A stretch of DNA of 64,000 nucleotides from DASYKS01 sp031404815 (GCA_031404815.1 JANNIH010000005.1:1-64000), one strand, 5' to 3'. Shown: positions 7,103 to 16,444, counted from the first letter of the stretch. Program-made: numbers and translations. Notes: generated by a model from the letters alone, not told the origin.

Positions 7103-8679
7103 GGAACTATTCCAGCCCCCTTAAGTTCCTGCAGGAGGTTAAATTTAATGCCGCTAAATCCATTTTCTAATGAAAGGTAGCCGATTCCTGAAAGATCGGT
7201 TGGAATCTCGGTTTCAGTGGGCCGCTCAACAAGTATCGCTAAGCGCTCCCTGCCGAGCAGCCCCCAGAAGAAGCCGAGCTCAACGAGAATATTGGGCCTG
7301 ATACGCCAAATAGAGTCCCCCTGTTCCGTGACAATCTTTTCGTCAGCAGTGACGATGACAACTGCGAATGAAGCTGCCCGGGCGAGTTCCTCGAACTTCT
7401 CCGGAAGCGTTCGACCCCTCATCGCCTCGAGTTCCATCACTTGGAGTGACAGGCCTAGCTCTGTCCCAAGAAAGACCACTACCTCGTTCTTCATGACAGA
7501 GTTCCAACCATGAACAAGGAAGATTCGCGGTTGAGCGTACATTGACTGGTCTCCTATTTTCGACAGAAGGTTGTTGGTGCCGTTCCGTACCGTAGGCATG
7601 CCGGCAGCAATAATAGACTCCATTAGGCGAAGAATTTCCCTAAGTACAACGGTCGGAGCACGACTTTGGCTCGTTGGTCGCAGACTAAGTGAACGTGAGG
7701 TCGCAATTCGATTCTCGATCTGAAGATTGTCGCCGGAGAATTCACCCGTCGACAGGGACATATACTTAGGTATCCAAACTTTCTGCCGAAAGGCCACGAA
7801 CAATTCTGTTGTCTTGAGTTCCGATAGGAACTCAAAGGGTAGAGAGAGTATCGGCCCTGCAAGATGGTAGCGCCTTAAAGCTTCTAGCATCGATGGATAG
7901 TGAAGTACCTTCTCTGGATTCTCAAATCGAAGACCGCAGTCGAAATCATTTAAGGGTGGCACCGGATTCAGAACCTGAGCATTAAATTCCTCCGCGTGAC
8001 TCTTAAGCCATTCTAATCCGAGGAGGTGTGACGCAAGAGTGCGAAGTTGGTGGGCGTTAGCCAGCAGTGAGCGCATCTCCACTATGGTCCAGAGAAAAGC
8101 ATCTCCGTCGAGCCTGTCGGGTAGTTTGTGAAGCGAATCAAGAACTCGACCCTTTGATGGCCTGTCTTGGGCTGCGACAGCCCAGAGCTTAGCCTGGAGG
8201 CCGCGCTTCCAAGTAGTAGTGACGCTGTTTTCAGTTTCAGCGGCCTCCTCGACGGAGTTCTTCCACCGCCTCGAAAGATCCTGCGTAGTAGGTTCTAGGC
8301 GTCGCACCCAACTTGTCGAGGTTGAAGCCAAACGGACGGCAATTGAATCTTCGAAATATGGCGGGTAGAGTCCTGTCCTCGCAAAATGACGGCGCTTGTG
8401 TCTGAGGAAGTTTTCTGGTGTCATTTCGGAGCCGATGAAAATTATCTCACCGCATTGAATCAAGGGCATCAGAACTGGCATTGCAAAGAGCAGATGAGGA
8501 GATTCGACCAAATCGATGGTAGGCATGAAAAGGCGATCGCGTGCTAGCAGGTAGCTCACGCGAACAACTTTCAGGAGTTCGGTTGCGAGATGCCTTGGAT
8601 CGAAACGAGATTCAATACCATAGTTTTTTAACATCTCGGTGTTAAAAATGTGTAAGAAAATCGCGGACGGCGCGTTCAT
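7099..8679 (-). CDS. Novel N-terminal domain fused to CAP12/Pycsar-type TIR effector domain
   Basis: A 526-aa protein. Residues 385-526 match the TIR-like nucleotide-binding domain of CBASS Cap12 and Pycsar effectors: RIFLVHGWN, FLGTELGLSLQV, RGRTLPEKFEELAR, FAVVIVTADEK, then RIRPNILVELGFFWGLLGRERLAIL with the catalytic Glu of the N-x-x-x-E-x-G-F-F motif, and IPTDLSGIGYL. Such domains degrade NAD+ when assembled. Residues 1-340 are an uncharacterised, mainly helical region with no motif I recognise; it is the presumed sensor. The gene sits 4 nt after the adenylate-kinase-like gene and overlaps the PfkB gene by 4 nt. No cyclase gene is present nearby. Confidence 0.85.
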   Translation of the reverse strand: MNAPSAIFLHIFNTEMLKNYGIESRFDPRHLATELLKVVRVSYLLARDRLFMPTIDLVESPHLLFAMPVLMPLIQCGEIIFIGSEMTPENFLRHKRRHFARTGLYPPYFEDSIAVRLASTSTSWVRRLEPTTQDLSRRWKNSVEEAAETENSVTTTWKRGLQAKLWAVAAQDRPSKGRVLDSLHKLPDRLDGDAFLWTIVEMRSLLANAHQLRTLASHLLGLEWLKSHAEEFNAQVLNPVPPLNDFDCGLRFENPEKVLHYPSMLEALRRYHLAGPILSLPFEFLSELKTTELFVAFRQKVWIPKYMSLSTGEFSGDNLQIENRIATSRSLSLRPTSQSRAPTVVLREILRLMESIIAAGMPTVRNGTNNLLSKIGDQSMYAQPRIFLVHGWNSVMKNEVVVFLGTELGLSLQVMELEAMRGRTLPEKFEELARAASFAVVIVTADEKIVTEQGDSIWRIRPNILVELGFFWGLLGRERLAILVERPTETEIPTDLSGIGYLSLENGFSGIKFNLLQELKGAGIVP

Positions 8680-8683
8680 AAAT

Positions 8684-9340
8684 TTAGGTATGCCCGACCG
8701 ATCCGAGCCAGGTAGCTACCGAGGCAAGTAGATCACTTGGTGGTTGGGTTGCGTCGAGAGACACAACCGGCTCATCACCGCCGAACACCGTCAGGGCTGG
8801 CAGTACGCCCGTAGCGAACCAAGTGAGTTTACTTTCGAGAGCCTCGGGGCTCGAATCGTCGGATCTGCGTTCGGTCTCTCGATTGCAGGTTGCGCACCAG
8901 GTGTCCGAACTTTGCCGGCCGCATAGTACGCAAATGCGTCGCAAGGCGAGCCGATGGCGCGCTATTGCAATCGGCAGATCAAGAACTATGCATGCAACTT
9001 TGTCGAACCCATTCCGAAGGAGGAAGCTCACTATAGCCTCTGTCTGAACGGAGTCTCTTGGGTTTCCGTCGATCACAATGTTTCTTGCACGAAGACGGAG
9101 CAACTCTCGACGATAGAGACGCAGTACAAACGCGTTTGAAGCTGCCGTCCCCCCTTCTATTGCTTTCAGAGCCTTGCGGCGCATGCTGTCAGTTGCTTGC
9201 ATTGCTGCTCGCCTGAATAGATCCCCACCACCAATGCGCCCATACCCAAGTGAAGTTTCGATTAGACGTGAAAGGGTGGTTTTCCCAGAGCCCGTTGGCC
9301 CTACAACTAGAAGCGCGAGCCGAAAGTAGGTCTTGGACAT
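8684..9340 (-). CDS. Adenylate-kinase-like P-loop nucleotide kinase with Cys4 LID
   Basis: A 218-aa protein. The P-loop GPTGSGKTT is at 14-22; GGGDLFRRAA resembles the NMP-binding segment of Adk, IDGNPRDSVQTEAI matches the Adk DGFPRT-x-x-QA motif, and ICVLCGRQSSDTWCATCNRE is a Cys4 zinc-type LID. The C-terminal ESKLTWFATGVLPAL matches the Adk helix before the last strand. It is divergent from housekeeping Adk, so it is probably a specialised NMP kinase. It is the first gene of the six-gene operon, so its level probably sets that of the others. About 180 nt upstream (9341-9520) has no gene and should hold the promoter; no clear -35/-10 pair stands out. Confidence 0.82.
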   Translation of the reverse strand: MSKTYFRLALLVVGPTGSGKTTLSRLIETSLGYGRIGGGDLFRRAAMQATDSMRRKALKAIEGGTAASNAFVLRLYRRELLRLRARNIVIDGNPRDSVQTEAIVSFLLRNGFDKVACIVLDLPIAIARHRLALRRICVLCGRQSSDTWCATCNRETERRSDDSSPEALESKLTWFATGVLPALTVFGGDEPVVSLDATQPPSDLLASVATWLGSVGHT

Positions 9341-9520
9341 GGCTCTAATGGTCGCGGAGGCGGCGTCGACTGGTACTAGGATGTCGCATCTTACTCAGAA
9401 AGTGCAAAGGGCGCCACCAAATTAGGCCTAGAAAGGGCTCGCCCCTCACAGACATCTAAGGGCTGGCCGAGAGATGGCGACGATACCAAGAGAGAGTTTT
9501 TTAGCTCTCCGGTGGAATCA

Positions 9521-9678
9521 TCAGTGGGTCCCTACCCGCCGGATCGGCCCGTCCTTGTACTTCTTCTGCAGCTCCTGTAGGCCACCAGCCAGATCGAAAC
9601 GTGGTCGAAACGCGCCGAGATCCGGTGACGCACTTCTCGGATCTCGTCGATGACTGGATCACTGCGGGTCTTCGCCAT
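9521..9678 (-). pseudogene. Frameshifted small conserved protein
   Basis: The ATG at 9678 starts MAKTRSDPVIDEIREVRHRISARFDH, the same small family as 2337-2549. After residue 26 the frame fails; shifting frame gives FDLAGGLQELQKKYKDGPIRRVGTH ending at 9521, which is the expected 'LQ.L..KYKD' tail. The original frame stops at 9532 (48 aa). The shift falls within the CACGTTTCGATC run near 9598-9605. It is either a real recent pseudogene or an indel sequencing error. Confidence 0.6.
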
Positions 9679-9709
9679 CGTCCTCTCCAAGCAGCTCCAA
9701 GGTGGACGC

Positions 9710-10132
9710 CTACCCCTCGCGCCAATCTGCGATCGCAAGACCCTCGAAGTGCGCGAAGTCCTTGCGATTGGCAGTGACCAGCACGAGGTCGGCGACCTTG
9801 GCGATCGCAGCGATCTGACTATCCACATAGGGTGGCGTCTTGCCCACAGCCTCGAGCCGAGCCCTTTCCGTCGCGTGCCAGGTCGCGGCGGCTTCGTCGT
9901 AGGCGAGGATCGGGAGGCTCGGTTGGATGATCGTCAGCAGGTACCTCTCGAGTGCGTCTCGCTTTCGGGATTTCGGGAGGCGCTCGCAACCGAACAGAAG
10001 CTCGTGCCAGACCGGCGCCGGGATCCCGATCTCGCCCTGGTGGGTCTCCAACTGATGCAGGACCCTAGGGTCGGGGAATAAGCGTAGGGGCTCGGAAACC
10101 ACGTTGCTGTCGAGGAGGAAGCGAAGGCTCAC
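9710..10132 (-). CDS. vapC: VapC-type PIN-domain ribonuclease toxin
   Basis: A 140-aa protein. The PIN fold has its four acidic positions: LLDSNVVSE (Asp near residue 7), GIPAPVWHELLFG (Glu), PPYVDSQIAAIAKV (Asp) and LVTANRKDFAHFEGL (Asn/Asp end). PIN toxins cleave tRNA or rRNA. The GTG start at 10132 overlaps the antitoxin TGA (GTGA), so a longer in-frame start at 10177 is unlikely. The length and all motifs are intact, so this pair looks functional, unlike many neighbours. Confidence 0.92.
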   Translation of the reverse strand: MSLRFLLDSNVVSEPLRLFPDPRVLHQLETHQGEIGIPAPVWHELLFGCERLPKSRKRDALERYLLTIIQPSLPILAYDEAAATWHATERARLEAVGKTPPYVDSQIAAIAKVADLVLVTANRKDFAHFEGLAIADWREG

Positions 10133-10404
10133 CAGGAAAACTCCCGGCCGGGCGAACGGTCGCGGACACCCTCCCACACCTCCGGTTCGATCCCGAGTTC
10201 GGCGAGGTCAAAATCGCGGCGAAACTGCTCGAAGCGCTCCCAAAACATGGGCGGCTTCGGCACCGAGAGTTCGTACTGGGCGCGAGGCAGGAGAGCCGCG
10301 ACCACCAGGCCGCGACGCGTCAGCTCCACGGTGGCCCCGGCCTCGGCGTCGTGCAGGACGCGGGAAAAGTCGTCCGTAGCTTCTGCGACCGAGAACCTCT
10401 TCAC
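10129..10404 (-). CDS. Phd/YefM-type antitoxin of the VapC toxin
   Basis: A 91-aa protein: VKRFSVAEATDDFSRVLHDAEAGATVELTRRGLVVAALLPRAQYE is a Phd/YefM DNA-binding domain, with the tail FWERFEQFRRDFDLAELGIEPEVWEGVRDRSPGREFSW as the toxin-binding arm. The start at 10404 is chosen because GAAGGAGG sits 8-9 nt upstream; a longer frame to 10467 has no such site. It is translationally coupled to the PIN toxin. It probably represses its own operon. Confidence 0.88.
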   Translation of the reverse strand: MKRFSVAEATDDFSRVLHDAEAGATVELTRRGLVVAALLPRAQYELSVPKPPMFWERFEQFRRDFDLAELGIEPEVWEGVRDRSPGREFSW

Positions 10405-10460
10405 CATGAGCAGGCCTCCTTCTTTCAGCTCGCCCTTCATGAGCCGGTCACCATTGTAAC

Positions 10461-10601
10461 GCCACAAACCGGCCGCGCGGCAGTCACCGCCAGTTCCGGC
10501 ATTCGACGAAACCAGGTACGGTTACGGTCGCGGGCAAGCCGAGTGTCGACGTACCGCCGGGAACCCTGAACTCCGTCCTTAAGCAGGCCGGGCTGAAATA
10601 G
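10461..10601 (+). pseudogene. hicA remnant, C-terminal half
   Basis: Plus-strand frame GSHRQFRHSTKPGTVTVAGK...VPPGTLNSVLKQAGLK ending at TAG 10599-10601. This is the conserved second half of HicA, including the active-site His in GSHRQF and the GTL.S.LKQAGL end. No start codon with the N-terminal helix is present upstream; the sequence upstream of about 10470 belongs to the divergent antitoxin region. The intact hicB follows 9 nt downstream, so the toxin was lost while the antitoxin persisted. Confidence 0.8.
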
Positions 10602-10610
10602 GAGGTGCTC

Positions 10611-10829
10611 GTGCATTTGCAATACGCGGTGATCATCGAGAAAGGACCCCGCAGCTTCGGGGCGTACGTTCCGGACCTTCCGGGCTGCATCGCTGCCGGG
10701 GAGACGCGGGACGAGGTCGTTCGCTTAATCCAGGAGGCGATCGAGTTTCACCTCGAAGGGCTTCGGGAGGACGGACTGCCGATTCCGCCGCCGACCTCGT
10801 CCTTCGAGCTCATTGAAGTGGCGGCCTGA
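10611..10829 (+). CDS. hicB: HicB-family antitoxin (toxin lost)
   Basis: A 72-aa protein: HLQYAVIIEKGPRSFGAYVPDLPGCIAAGETRDEVVRLIQEAIEFHLEGL is a clear HicB fold with the DLPGC.A.G.T..E....I.EAI.FHLE pattern. I place the start at GTG 10611 because AGGAGG (10600-10605) is correctly spaced from it and overlaps the alternative GTG at 10605. Its partner hicA survives only as a 3' fragment. Orphan HicB proteins may act as regulators or as anti-toxin protection. Confidence 0.85.
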   Translation: MHLQYAVIIEKGPRSFGAYVPDLPGCIAAGETRDEVVRLIQEAIEFHLEGLREDGLPIPPPTSSFELIEVAA

Positions 10830-10858
10830 GCAAGGCGGCTCGATTTGAAGGAGATCGA

Positions 10859-11083
10859 ATGATCACCAGGGAGCGGCAGTATGCAGTCTCCAAGAAGCAA
10901 GCCGCGCGCTTCCAGGAGACTCTCGAGCAGTACGACGCGAGGCGATCGGAGATCCACCCGAAGGCGCTGAAAGCGATGCGAGAAGGGATGGAGAGTCAGC
11001 TACAAGACCTGCTGGCGGAGATCGCCGACTATGAGAGGCTGCGGGGAGGAAGGCTCGCCTCGCTGGCGGTACGGGTAGAATGA
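10859..11083 (+). CDS. Small helical protein resembling the N-terminus of HigA/XRE-type regulators
   Basis: A 74-aa protein: MITRERQYAVSKKQAARFQETLEQYDARRSEIHPKALKAMREGMESQLQDLLAEIADYERLRGG. The MITxERQY...SQLxDLxAEIxxYExL pattern is the N-terminal helical region of antitoxin-like regulators that normally carry an XRE helix-turn-helix after it. Here the protein ends before any HTH, so it is either a naturally short member or a truncated one. A GAAGGAG-like site precedes the ATG. It lies between the hicB and DUF433/DUF5615 modules. Confidence 0.6.
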   Translation: MITRERQYAVSKKQAARFQETLEQYDARRSEIHPKALKAMREGMESQLQDLLAEIADYERLRGGRLASLAVRVE

Positions 11084-11146
11084 GCTAGGTTTCGGCGACG
11101 TTCTCCGAGCGAGGTGGTCGCCGAGCCGGGAATCGGAGGATCGAAG

Positions 11147-11398
11147 ATGGAATTGCCGCAGCGAATCGAGATGAACGCGAAGGTGATGCTCGGCAAACCC
11201 GTGATTCGGGGGACGCGGATTCCGGTCGAGCTCCTACTGCGCAAACTGAGCGAAGGCGCCACCCCGGACGATCTTCTGGACGCCTACCCTCGGTTGTCCC
11301 GCGAGGATTTCCAAGCCGCGATGGCGTTTGCAGCCGAGACGCTCGCTCACGAGGAGACGATCCCGCTGGACGCGCCGAGACGAGCCGGGGCGCGATAG
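11147..11398 (+). CDS. DUF433 antitoxin-like protein
   Basis: An 83-aa protein: RIEMNAKVMLGKPVIRGTRIPVELLLRKLSEGATPDDLLDAYPRLSREDFQAAMAFAAE is the DUF433 winged-helix signature. DUF433 proteins are the DNA-binding antitoxins paired with DUF5615 PIN-like toxins. The ATG at 11147 has GGAGG 8 nt upstream (11134-11138). The toxin gene starts 4 nt after the stop. The module is intact. Confidence 0.9.
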   Translation: MELPQRIEMNAKVMLGKPVIRGTRIPVELLLRKLSEGATPDDLLDAYPRLSREDFQAAMAFAAETLAHEETIPLDAPRRAGAR

Positions 11399-11402
11399 TC
11401 CC

Positions 11403-11762
11403 TTGCGATTCCTCGCCGACGAGTGCTGCGATTACGCGGCGGTTCGGGCATTGCGTAGCGTGGGCCATGATGTCGAAATGGTTGGAGAGTTGTCGCCGGA
11501 AGCCGAAGACCCACAGGTCATGGAGCTTGCCGCAACCGAGGGTCGTATCCTCCTCACCGAGGACAAAGACTTTGGCCAATTGGTTTACGCGGCAGCGCGC
11601 CATGCCAGCGGCGTGATCCTCCTTCGGTTCCCAGGGAACGCCCGAAGCGCCATCGGCCCGGCCGTCGTATCGGCCGTCGAAAGGCTCGGAGAGTATCTCT
11701 ACGGTTCTTTCGTCGTCGTCCGGCCGGGGAGCCTACGCATCAGTCGGAATCCGGATTCCTGA
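11403..11762 (+). CDS. DUF5615 PIN-like toxin
   Basis: A 119-aa protein: RFLADECCDYAAVRALRSVGHDVEMVGELSPEAEDPQVMELAATEGRILLTEDKDFGQLVYAAARHASGVILLRF. The conserved LADE, the D-x-x-V/I...A..E.RIL(L/V)T.DKDFG motif and the RF end define DUF5615, a Mut7-C/PIN-like nuclease family acting as the toxin of DUF433 pairs. A TTG at 11403 is the best start, directly before the first conserved strand; a GTG or ATG is not available in that position. Confidence 0.88.
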   Translation: MRFLADECCDYAAVRALRSVGHDVEMVGELSPEAEDPQVMELAATEGRILLTEDKDFGQLVYAAARHASGVILLRFPGNARSAIGPAVVSAVERLGEYLYGSFVVVRPGSLRISRNPDS

Positions 11763-11811
11763 TCTCCGGCAGGCGATATCCGAGCGGGCGACTACTCGCT
11801 CACCGCCGCAA

Positions 11812-12204
11812 TCAGTTCGCCAACTGCTTCTGCATCTCCGCCCGCTGGATCGCCTTCTGCCGCCCTTCAAACTCCAAATCGGTCAGCATCGGAAGCTCCC
11901 GTGCCGTCGCCAAGGCCGCCTCGGCTTTGCCGCGGTCCAGCTCGTCGAGCCGCTTGGCGCCCTCCGTCAACAGGGTCAGCTTGTCCCCCACCATCTGGGC
12001 GAAGCCGCCTTCGACGTAGAGGGTCTGTTTGCCGTCCGGGGATTCGACGCGGAGGACTCCGATGCCCATTTCGAAGAGGAAGGGGGCGCGCTGGGGGAGG
12101 ACTCCGACTTCGCCGTCCCAGGCGGGGAAGACGACGGCGGTCGCTTCCGTTTCGAGGACGGCGCGTTCGGGGGTGATGACGCTCAGGTGGAAAGTTCCGG
12201 CCAT
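11812..12204 (-). CDS. atpC: F1 ATP synthase subunit epsilon
   Basis: A 130-aa protein: FHLSVITPERAVLETEATAVVFPAWDGEVGVLPQRAPFLFEMGIGVLRV is the N-terminal beta-sandwich, and a C-terminal helical hairpin (about 88-130) follows. It couples rotation of the c-ring to F1 and can inhibit ATP hydrolysis. It is the last gene of the atp operon, 9 nt after atpD. Length is normal for the family. Confidence 0.95.
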   Translation of the reverse strand: MAGTFHLSVITPERAVLETEATAVVFPAWDGEVGVLPQRAPFLFEMGIGVLRVESPDGKQTLYVEGGFAQMVGDKLTLLTEGAKRLDELDRGKAEAALATARELPMLTDLEFEGRQKAIQRAEMQKQLAN

Positions 12205-12213
12205 GGGGTGCCT

Positions 12214-13656
12214 TTAGTTCGCCATCTTCTTGGCTTTGGCTTCCGCTTCTTCGATCGCTCCGACGTACATGAACGCGTCGTCCGGCAGGTGGTCCCACTT
12301 GCCGTCGCAGAGCTCTTCGAAGGAGCGGATGGTGTCTTCGCGCGAGCAGTAGATGCCGGGGTAGCCGGTGAAGACTTCGGCGACGAAGAAGGGCTGGGAG
12401 AGAAAGCGCTCGATCTTGCGGGCGCGGCGGACGATCACCTTGTCGTCTTCCGACAGCTCGTCGATACCGAGAATCGCGATAATGTCCTGGAGGTCGCGGT
12501 AGCGCTGGAGGACCACCTGGACGCGGCGGGCGACCTTGTAGTGGCGCTCGCCGATCAGCTCCGGCGAGACGATGCGCGAAGAGCTGGCGAGCGGATCGAC
12601 CGCGGGGTAGATGCCTTTTTCCGAGATTGACCGTTCGAGGTTGACGGTTGAGTCCAAGTGGGCGAACGCGGTGGCCGGCGCCGGGTCGGTGTAGTCGTCG
12701 GCGGGGACGTAGATCGCCTGGATCGAGGTGACCGCGCCGCGGATCGTCGAGGTGATCCGCTCTTGCAGCTCGCCCATCTCCGTGCCGAGCGTCGGCTGGT
12801 AACCGACGGCCGACGGCATGCGGCCGAGGAGCGCCGAGACTTCCGAGCCGGCCTGCGAGAAGCGGAAGATGTTGTCCACGAAGAGCAGCGTGTCCACGCC
12901 CGTCTGGTCGCGGAAATACTCCGCCATGGTGAGCGCGGAGAGAGCGACGCGGAGGCGGGCTCCCGGCGGCTCGTTCATCTGGCCGAAGACCATGACCGTC
13001 TGGTCGATGACGCGCTTGCCGGTGTTGCCGATCTGCGCTTCCTGCATTTCGAGCCAGAGGTCGTTCCCCTCGCGGGTCCGCTCGCCGACCCCAGCGAAGC
13101 AGGAGTAGCCGGAGTGGAAGCGCGCGAGACGCGCGATCAGCTCTTGGATGATGACCGTCTTGCCGACGCCGGCGCCCCCGAACAGACCGGCCTTGCCGCC
13201 GCGGACCAGCGGGCAGAGCAGGTCGATGACTTTGATTCCGGTCTCGAAGATCTCGGTCTTCGACGAGAGGTCCTTGAAGTCGGGCGGATCGCTGTGGATC
13301 GGTCGGAAGGCCGTCGCGTGGACCGGACCGAGACCGTCGATCGGCTCGCCGACCAGGTTGAACACGCGGCCGAGCGTCTCGACACCTACCGGAACCTGCA
13401 CCGCGCTGCCGGTATCGAGGATCTGCGCTCCCCGCTGGAGGCCGTCGGTCGAGCCGAGCGAGACGGCGCGGACGCGACCGCCGCCCAAGTGCTGGGCGAC
13501 CTCGCACCAGAGCGTCTCGTGGGTCGTCTCGCCGAGCACGGTGCGGGCGAGTTCCACTTTGAGCGCGTTGTAGATCGAAGGGAGCTGATCCTCCGCAAAC
13601 TGCGCGTCGAGGGTCGAGCCGATGACCTGGGTCACGGTACCGTAGTTGTTGCTCAT
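12214..13656 (-). CDS. atpD: F1 ATP synthase subunit beta
   Basis: A 480-aa catalytic subunit. P-loop GGAGVGKT, catalytic GERTREGNDL, Walker B LLFVDNIFRF, and the DELSEEDK torque helix near the C-terminus are all present. Start: ATG at 13656 with GGGAG upstream, rather than the TTG three codons earlier. It binds ADP/Pi at the alpha-beta interface and makes ATP. It sits in the canonical position between atpG and atpC. Confidence 0.98.
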   Translation of the reverse strand: MSNNYGTVTQVIGSTLDAQFAEDQLPSIYNALKVELARTVLGETTHETLWCEVAQHLGGGRVRAVSLGSTDGLQRGAQILDTGSAVQVPVGVETLGRVFNLVGEPIDGLGPVHATAFRPIHSDPPDFKDLSSKTEIFETGIKVIDLLCPLVRGGKAGLFGGAGVGKTVIIQELIARLARFHSGYSCFAGVGERTREGNDLWLEMQEAQIGNTGKRVIDQTVMVFGQMNEPPGARLRVALSALTMAEYFRDQTGVDTLLFVDNIFRFSQAGSEVSALLGRMPSAVGYQPTLGTEMGELQERITSTIRGAVTSIQAIYVPADDYTDPAPATAFAHLDSTVNLERSISEKGIYPAVDPLASSSRIVSPELIGERHYKVARRVQVVLQRYRDLQDIIAILGIDELSEDDKVIVRRARKIERFLSQPFFVAEVFTGYPGIYCSREDTIRSFEELCDGKWDHLPDDAFMYVGAIEEAEAKAKKMAN

Positions 13657-13710
13657 CGTTCGCAAGCTCCCGAAGGTGTGCGCTCTTCCTACTTTTAAGT
13701 CCGCGGCAGG

Positions 13711-14601
13711 TCAGGCCAACGCGTTGGCGCCGCCGACGATGTCGAGCAGCTCCATGGTGATCGCGGTCTGGCGGGCGCGGTTGTATTCGCGGGTCAAGGA
13801 CTTGATCATGTCGCCGGCTGCGTCGGTGGCCGCCTTCATCGCGACCATCCGGGCGACCTGCTCGGAGACTACGGCGTCGGTGAACGCCTGGAACAGCCGG
13901 ACGCGGACGGACATAGGCAGCAGGCTGTCGAGCAGCTTCTGCGGCTCGGGGGAAAACTCGACTTGGCCGGAAGGCGAGGCGACGGTTTCGCCTTCGGCGC
14001 TCTCCGCCGCCTTCCGCGCGAGCGGCAGGAGCTGGACGACCACCGGACGCTGCGTGCCGGTCGAGACGAACTTCATGTAGGAGACGTACGCTGCGCTGAT
14101 CTCGCCCTTCTTAAAGCTGTCCATCAGGGCATTGGCGATCGGCTCCACCTGGTCGAAGCGGGGGACGTCGCCGACGTGGGTGATCTGCTCGACCATCGCG
14201 CGCTTCAAGAAACGGAAATAGCCGATCCCCTTCTTGCCCGCCATGTGGACGTCCACTTCGAGGCCCGCCTTCTCTTGGGCGTCGAGATGTTCGATCGCCA
14301 CGCGCAGGACGTTCGAGTTGTAGCCGCCGCACAAACCGCGGGTGCTGGTGATCGCCACCAGCGCCGTCTTGTTTGCGTCGTTCTCTTTGAGCAGCGGGTG
14401 CTCGACGCCGCCCGAGGCGCTCGCCGCGTCGGACAAGTCCGCCACCAGCTCGGCGAGCTTCTCGTTGTACGGCTTGGTCGCGACAGCCCGGTTGTAGGCC
14501 GCCTGAAAACGCGCGGTCGCGATCAGCTGCATCGTCCGCGTGATCTTGCGGATGTTGCGGATCGACTTGCGTCGTTTGACGAGGACTCGGCGGTTGGCCA
14601 T
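13711..14601 (-). CDS. atpG: F1 ATP synthase subunit gamma
   Basis: A 296-aa protein. The N-terminal RRVLVKRRKSIRNIRKITRTMQLIATARFQAA and C-terminal RMVAMKAATDAAGDMIKSLTREYNRARQTAITMELLDIVGGANAL are the two long helices forming the central rotor shaft. ITSTRGLCGGYNSNV is the conserved Rossmann segment. Its length is near the usual 285-300 aa, and it lies between atpA and atpD as expected. Confidence 0.97.
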   Translation of the reverse strand: MANRRVLVKRRKSIRNIRKITRTMQLIATARFQAAYNRAVATKPYNEKLAELVADLSDAASASGGVEHPLLKENDANKTALVAITSTRGLCGGYNSNVLRVAIEHLDAQEKAGLEVDVHMAGKKGIGYFRFLKRAMVEQITHVGDVPRFDQVEPIANALMDSFKKGEISAAYVSYMKFVSTGTQRPVVVQLLPLARKAAESAEGETVASPSGQVEFSPEPQKLLDSLLPMSVRVRLFQAFTDAVVSEQVARMVAMKAATDAAGDMIKSLTREYNRARQTAITMELLDIVGGANALA

Positions 14602-14641
14602 ATTTTTAGGTTCCCGGCTCTTCTAGAGCGTCCGTCAGCCC

Positions 14642-16384
<1,743 letters not shown>

Positions 16385-16392
16385 CGTAGTTT

Positions 16393-16444
16393 CCTCAAAT
16401 TTGGCCTCAAATTTGGCCTCAAAGTGGGCCTCAAGCCAGGCCTC
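16393..16444 (-). promoter_or_regulatory. Five GAGG (Shine-Dalgarno-like) motifs repeated every 12 nt before atpA
   Basis: On the coding (minus) strand, GAGG occurs at 16396-16393, 16408-16405, 16420-16417, 16432-16429 and 16444-16441, exactly 12 nt apart, in a unit like GGCCAAATTTGA. The nearest copy is 8 nt from the atpA ATG (16384), ideal for ribosome binding; the others form an upstream array. Tandem ribosome-loading sites would fit the need for three AtpA per enzyme, but this is inference. Confidence 0.6.

Noticed and set aside
9341..9520. Sigma-70 promoter for the six-gene operon
   Set aside because: TAAGAT-like and TTGCAC-like words occur, but their spacing does not fit a -35/-10 pair, so no promoter is called.
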